From Kribbella voronezhensis (GTDB lineage: Bacteria > Actinomycetota > Actinomycetes > Propionibacteriales > Kribbellaceae), in the NCBI RefSeq assembly GCF_004365175.1, contig NZ_SOCE01000001.1, forward strand, positions 173,154-237,153: a DNA stretch of 64,000 bases, read 5' to 3'. The notes below the pieces were generated by a model that saw nothing but the letters and a program-made list of their open reading frames with translations, did no database searches and was not told the origin of the DNA. A program made the position numbers and the translations under genes. Shown here one piece after another: positions 63,190-64,000 of this stretch. The first letter of the stretch is position 1; each line of letters starts with the position of its first letter.

Positions 63190-63315
63190 AAATCGGACTC
63201 CGAAGGTCTCTTCCGCCGGGCCCGATCAGTCGGGCCTGGCCGGCGGCACCGGGCGCGGAGACGAACTCCTTGACCGTGATGACGACACCGCCGCGAAGGA
63301 ATACTCCCCTTCAAC
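63190..63315 (-). ncRNA. yybP-ykoY (manganese) riboswitch before terC
   Basis: On the minus strand: AAGGGGAGTATTCC, then CGCGGCGGTGTCGTCATCA, a variable arm with GCCGGCCAGGCCC, and GAAGAGACCTTCGG. These match actinobacterial yybP-ykoY elements, which bind Mn2+ and usually precede terC/Alx-type or P-type ATPase genes. It ends about 24 bp before the terC start, so translational control by exposing the GGAGG is likely. Confidence 0.88.
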
Positions 63316-63418
63316 AGCCCCTATTCTCGCTGGTCGGTGTCCGAGTTTCCAAATCGAGGACGCCGGTTCCGCCTGTCGGGATGCTCACGCGCAGTACGGG
63401 AATGCGCTACCTGACACG

Positions 63419-63775
63419 TCAGCTTGCCGCCGACGGCCGCCTCGACTTGGGCAGCTTGGCGACGATGATCTCGTACGACGTATCGACCAGCTCCAGGATC
63501 TCGTCGTCCGGTACGGCGCCACCCAGCTTGACCGTGTTCCAGCCGGAGCGACCGATGTAGGCGCTCTTCACCACGTCGTCGGGGTAGGTGTCGACCAGCT
63601 CGTCGGCCTCCTCGCGGTTGTTCCCGCACTTGACGCCGACCGCGGCGCCACCGCCGAGAAACGCGAAGATCTTGTCCCCGACCTTCGCGACCAGGTCCCC
63701 CTCCCACGGCTCGTCCTGCCAGGCGCCCGGCTTCGCCAAGCAGTACTCCAGCAACTCCGCCCCGGTCAGTCTCAT
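63419..63775 (-). CDS. MmcQ/YjbR family protein
   Basis: A 118-residue protein starting MRLTGAELLEYCLAKPGAWQDEPWEGD, with VGDKIFAFLGGG and a C-terminal DDEILELVDTSYEIIVAKLPKS. This is the CyaY-like MmcQ/YjbR fold, sometimes called DNA-binding though evidence is scarce. The start is behind AGGGGAGCGGG; the frame further upstream is not family-like. It is upstream of the terC riboswitch on the same strand. Confidence 0.9.
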   Translation of the reverse strand: MRLTGAELLEYCLAKPGAWQDEPWEGDLVAKVGDKIFAFLGGGAAVGVKCGNNREEADELVDTYPDDVVKSAYIGRSGWNTVKLGGAVPDDEILELVDTSYEIIVAKLPKSRRPSAAS

Positions 63776-63926
63776 CCCGCTCCCCTCTCGTCCGGCCGCC
63801 CTGGCCGCTGCACTGAAGGCGACCGTCTCCGCACAATAGCCCAGACCGCCACGCAACTTAATCCGGGCTTTTCGCATCGTGCTTGATAGCCGAATCTCGG
63901 CGAAAGCCCGATCTGGGGGGACCTCA

Positions 63927-64000
63927 ATGAAACAAAGGAATGGCTCGCGCACGCGCAAAACAGGGCAGCTGACCGCATTTGTCGCCGTTTTCACCCTGTT
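63927..64000 (+). CDS. 5' end of a probable exported protein, cut by the window edge
   Basis: An ATG at 63927 follows GGGGGG by six bases. The 24 visible codons give a basic N-terminus (MKQRNGSRTRKTG) and the beginning of a hydrophobic segment (LTAFVAVFTL), as in a signal peptide or membrane anchor. The family cannot be told. Confidence 0.5.
   Translation, partial: MKQRNGSRTRKTGQLTAFVAVFTL

Overview
The window is about 70% GC and gene-dense. It looks like a chromosomal segment from a filamentous or nocardioform actinomycete. The gene content and the frequent GTACGGC/CAGTACTG words suggest Kribbella or a relative in the Propionibacteriales, but that assignment is inference. No rRNA, tRNA, CRISPR array, transposase or phage gene was found, so this reads as core plus niche-specific chromosome rather than an island.

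Layout. 1-5.2 kb (minus strand) is the conserved actinobacterial block CDP-alcohol phosphatidyltransferase / DUF881 / small basic protein / DUF881 / gcvH / garA / ftsR / DUF151, the same order as Rv1822-Rv1829 of Mycobacterium tuberculosis. 5.6-12.2 kb holds two ECF sigma loci (an ECF42-type sigma with its DGPF/YCII partner, and a sigma factor with a SnoaL-like tail) and single accessory genes. 12.3-21.3 kb carries the mutasome dnaE2, imuB and imuA, split by an epoxide hydrolase/MarR/SMP-30 locus. dnaE2 and imuA are each preceded by the identical SOS box CGAACACCTGTTCG. 21.3-24.8 kb is a small redox locus with a TetR regulator and two matching operators.

25-36 kb is the most unusual part. It is one long minus-strand operon in which most junctions overlap by a few bases. 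It encodes an SsuABC/NMT1-type importer, an Ldh-family dehydrogenase, a Rid-family protein, an FAH-family hydrolase, a GntR/FCD regulator, an SDR, a flavin aromatic hydroxylase, a small cupin, an ACMSD-type amidohydrolase, then a quinone-oxidoreductase-like protein and a second, closely similar GntR/FCD regulator. A palindrome of the form TTTGAT-N5-ATCAnA lies before the first gene and again before the oxidoreductase gene. Together these look like a self-contained uptake and catabolic pathway for an aromatic or heteroaromatic compound whose identity cannot be read from the sequence.

36.4-44.5 kb has a NarL-type two-component system, a MarR/azoreductase pair, an RlmA-like 23S rRNA methyltransferase, an ABC exporter with a LolA-like protein, and a LURP-one protein. 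44.5-59 kb is a cobalamin locus: cobN, a ChlI-ChlD fusion, cobO, cobB, a CobE-BluB fusion with an unusual tail, and cobD. It has two cobalamin riboswitches, surE, a histidine phosphatase and a DUF3500 protein, and three separate repeat-rich intergenic regions. 59.1-61.8 kb is a muropeptide-recycling operon (serine hydrolase, dipeptide epimerase, NlpC/P60 peptidase). 62.1-63.3 kb is terC behind a yybP-ykoY (manganese) riboswitch. The window ends with an MmcQ/YjbR gene and the first codons of a probable exported protein.

Starts were moved inward from the longest reading frame wherever a Shine-Dalgarno sequence, a stop-start overlap, a conserved N-terminus or an upstream regulatory element argued for it. 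All functional calls come from motif recognition by eye; no database search was run.
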